From Fimbriiglobus sp. (GTDB lineage: Bacteria > Planctomycetota > Planctomycetia > Gemmatales > Gemmataceae), in contig JANXTD010000280.1 of the NCBI GenBank assembly GCA_025352585.1, positions 1-5,876 on the forward strand: DNA of 5,876 nucleotides, in the 5' to 3' direction. Each line of letters opens with the position of its first letter. The first letter of the stretch is position 1. Shown here in pieces: positions 5,798-5,876 of this stretch. A program made the position numbers and the translations under genes. Under the pieces are notes generated by a model. The model was not told the origin of the DNA, made no database searches, and saw nothing but the letters and a program-made list of their open reading frames with translations.

Positions 5798-5876
5798 AGT
5801 ACCACCCCGGCGGAGGTCGGTCTCCCGGCGAGGCCGTTCGGCCCAGCCGGGAAGTGTTCGCGTGAGTCGCCGCGGA
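5787..5876 (-). CDS. Possible C-terminal end of an upstream gene (very uncertain)
   Basis: One - strand frame is open from the right edge to TAG 5787-5789, giving 29 residues that end in PPPGWYWLP with about five sixths G/C at third positions. If real, it is the tail of a gene in the same direction, 57 bases before the double-HMA gene. The other two frames are also open for much of this stretch, and the stem-loops overlap it, so the case is weak. I recognise no family. Confidence 0.2.
   Translation of the reverse strand, partial: SAATHANTSRLGRTASPGDRPPPGWYWLP
5823..5852. promoter_or_regulatory. Nested 7+4-bp stem-loop at the right end
   Basis: TCCCGGC at 5823-5829 pairs with GCCGGGA at 5846-5852. 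Inside, after a symmetrical two-by-two internal loop, GGCC at 5832-5835 pairs with GGCC at 5840-5843 around a four-base loop. It is the third stem-loop in a row upstream of the double-HMA gene. It might be part of a structured leader, or lie in the end of an upstream - strand gene. Confidence 0.4.

Overview
This is a GC-rich window (roughly two thirds G+C, strong G/C preference at third codon positions). It carries two metal or metalloid resistance blocks in opposite orientations, separated by a decayed or non-conserved stretch and one gene of unknown function. The codon use, the YHS-headed copper ATPase, the secreted double-HMA protein and the style of the unknown protein fit a planctomycete of the Gemmata type. 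This is an inference from general resemblance; there is no rRNA or other marker gene to test it.

Left block, + strand (1-1272): the 3' part of an aquaporin-family channel, a DUF6428-like protein with a cysteine-rich tail, and an arsenate reductase of the low-molecular-weight phosphatase (thioredoxin-linked) type. The order and spacing look like an arsenic operon whose promoter, and probably an arsR-like regulator, lie left of the window. The arsenate reductase is broken by an in-frame TAG at 1102-1104. The reading frame and the family motifs continue intact on the far side, so the lesion is a point mutation or recent damage. The predicted 74-residue product keeps the catalytic P-loop cysteine but loses both downstream cysteines needed for the redox relay.

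Middle (1273-2737): an AT-richer spacer of about 290 bp has a 9-bp inverted repeat, a candidate promoter and a pair of 8-bp direct repeats. It leads into a 291-residue protein with a helix-turn-helix-like central segment that I do not recognise by name. After it come 300 bp without a convincing gene, where the + strand unit and the - strand unit converge.

Right block, - strand (5876 down to 2738): a 180-residue exported protein with two heavy-metal-associated (HMA) domains, followed 127 nt later by a 773-residue Cu(I)-type P1B ATPase with an N-terminal YHS domain and a second cysteine-rich metal-binding module. The two probably work together, the ATPase exporting copper (or silver) from the cytoplasm and the exported protein binding it outside the membrane. 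The leader upstream of the HMA gene can fold into three successive stem-loops, one ending two bases before the ribosome-binding site.

No tRNA, rRNA, CRISPR array or complete insertion sequence was seen. The most useful observations are the arsC nonsense mutation, the cysteine-tailed DUF6428 partner of the arsenic genes, and the structured leader of the copper unit.
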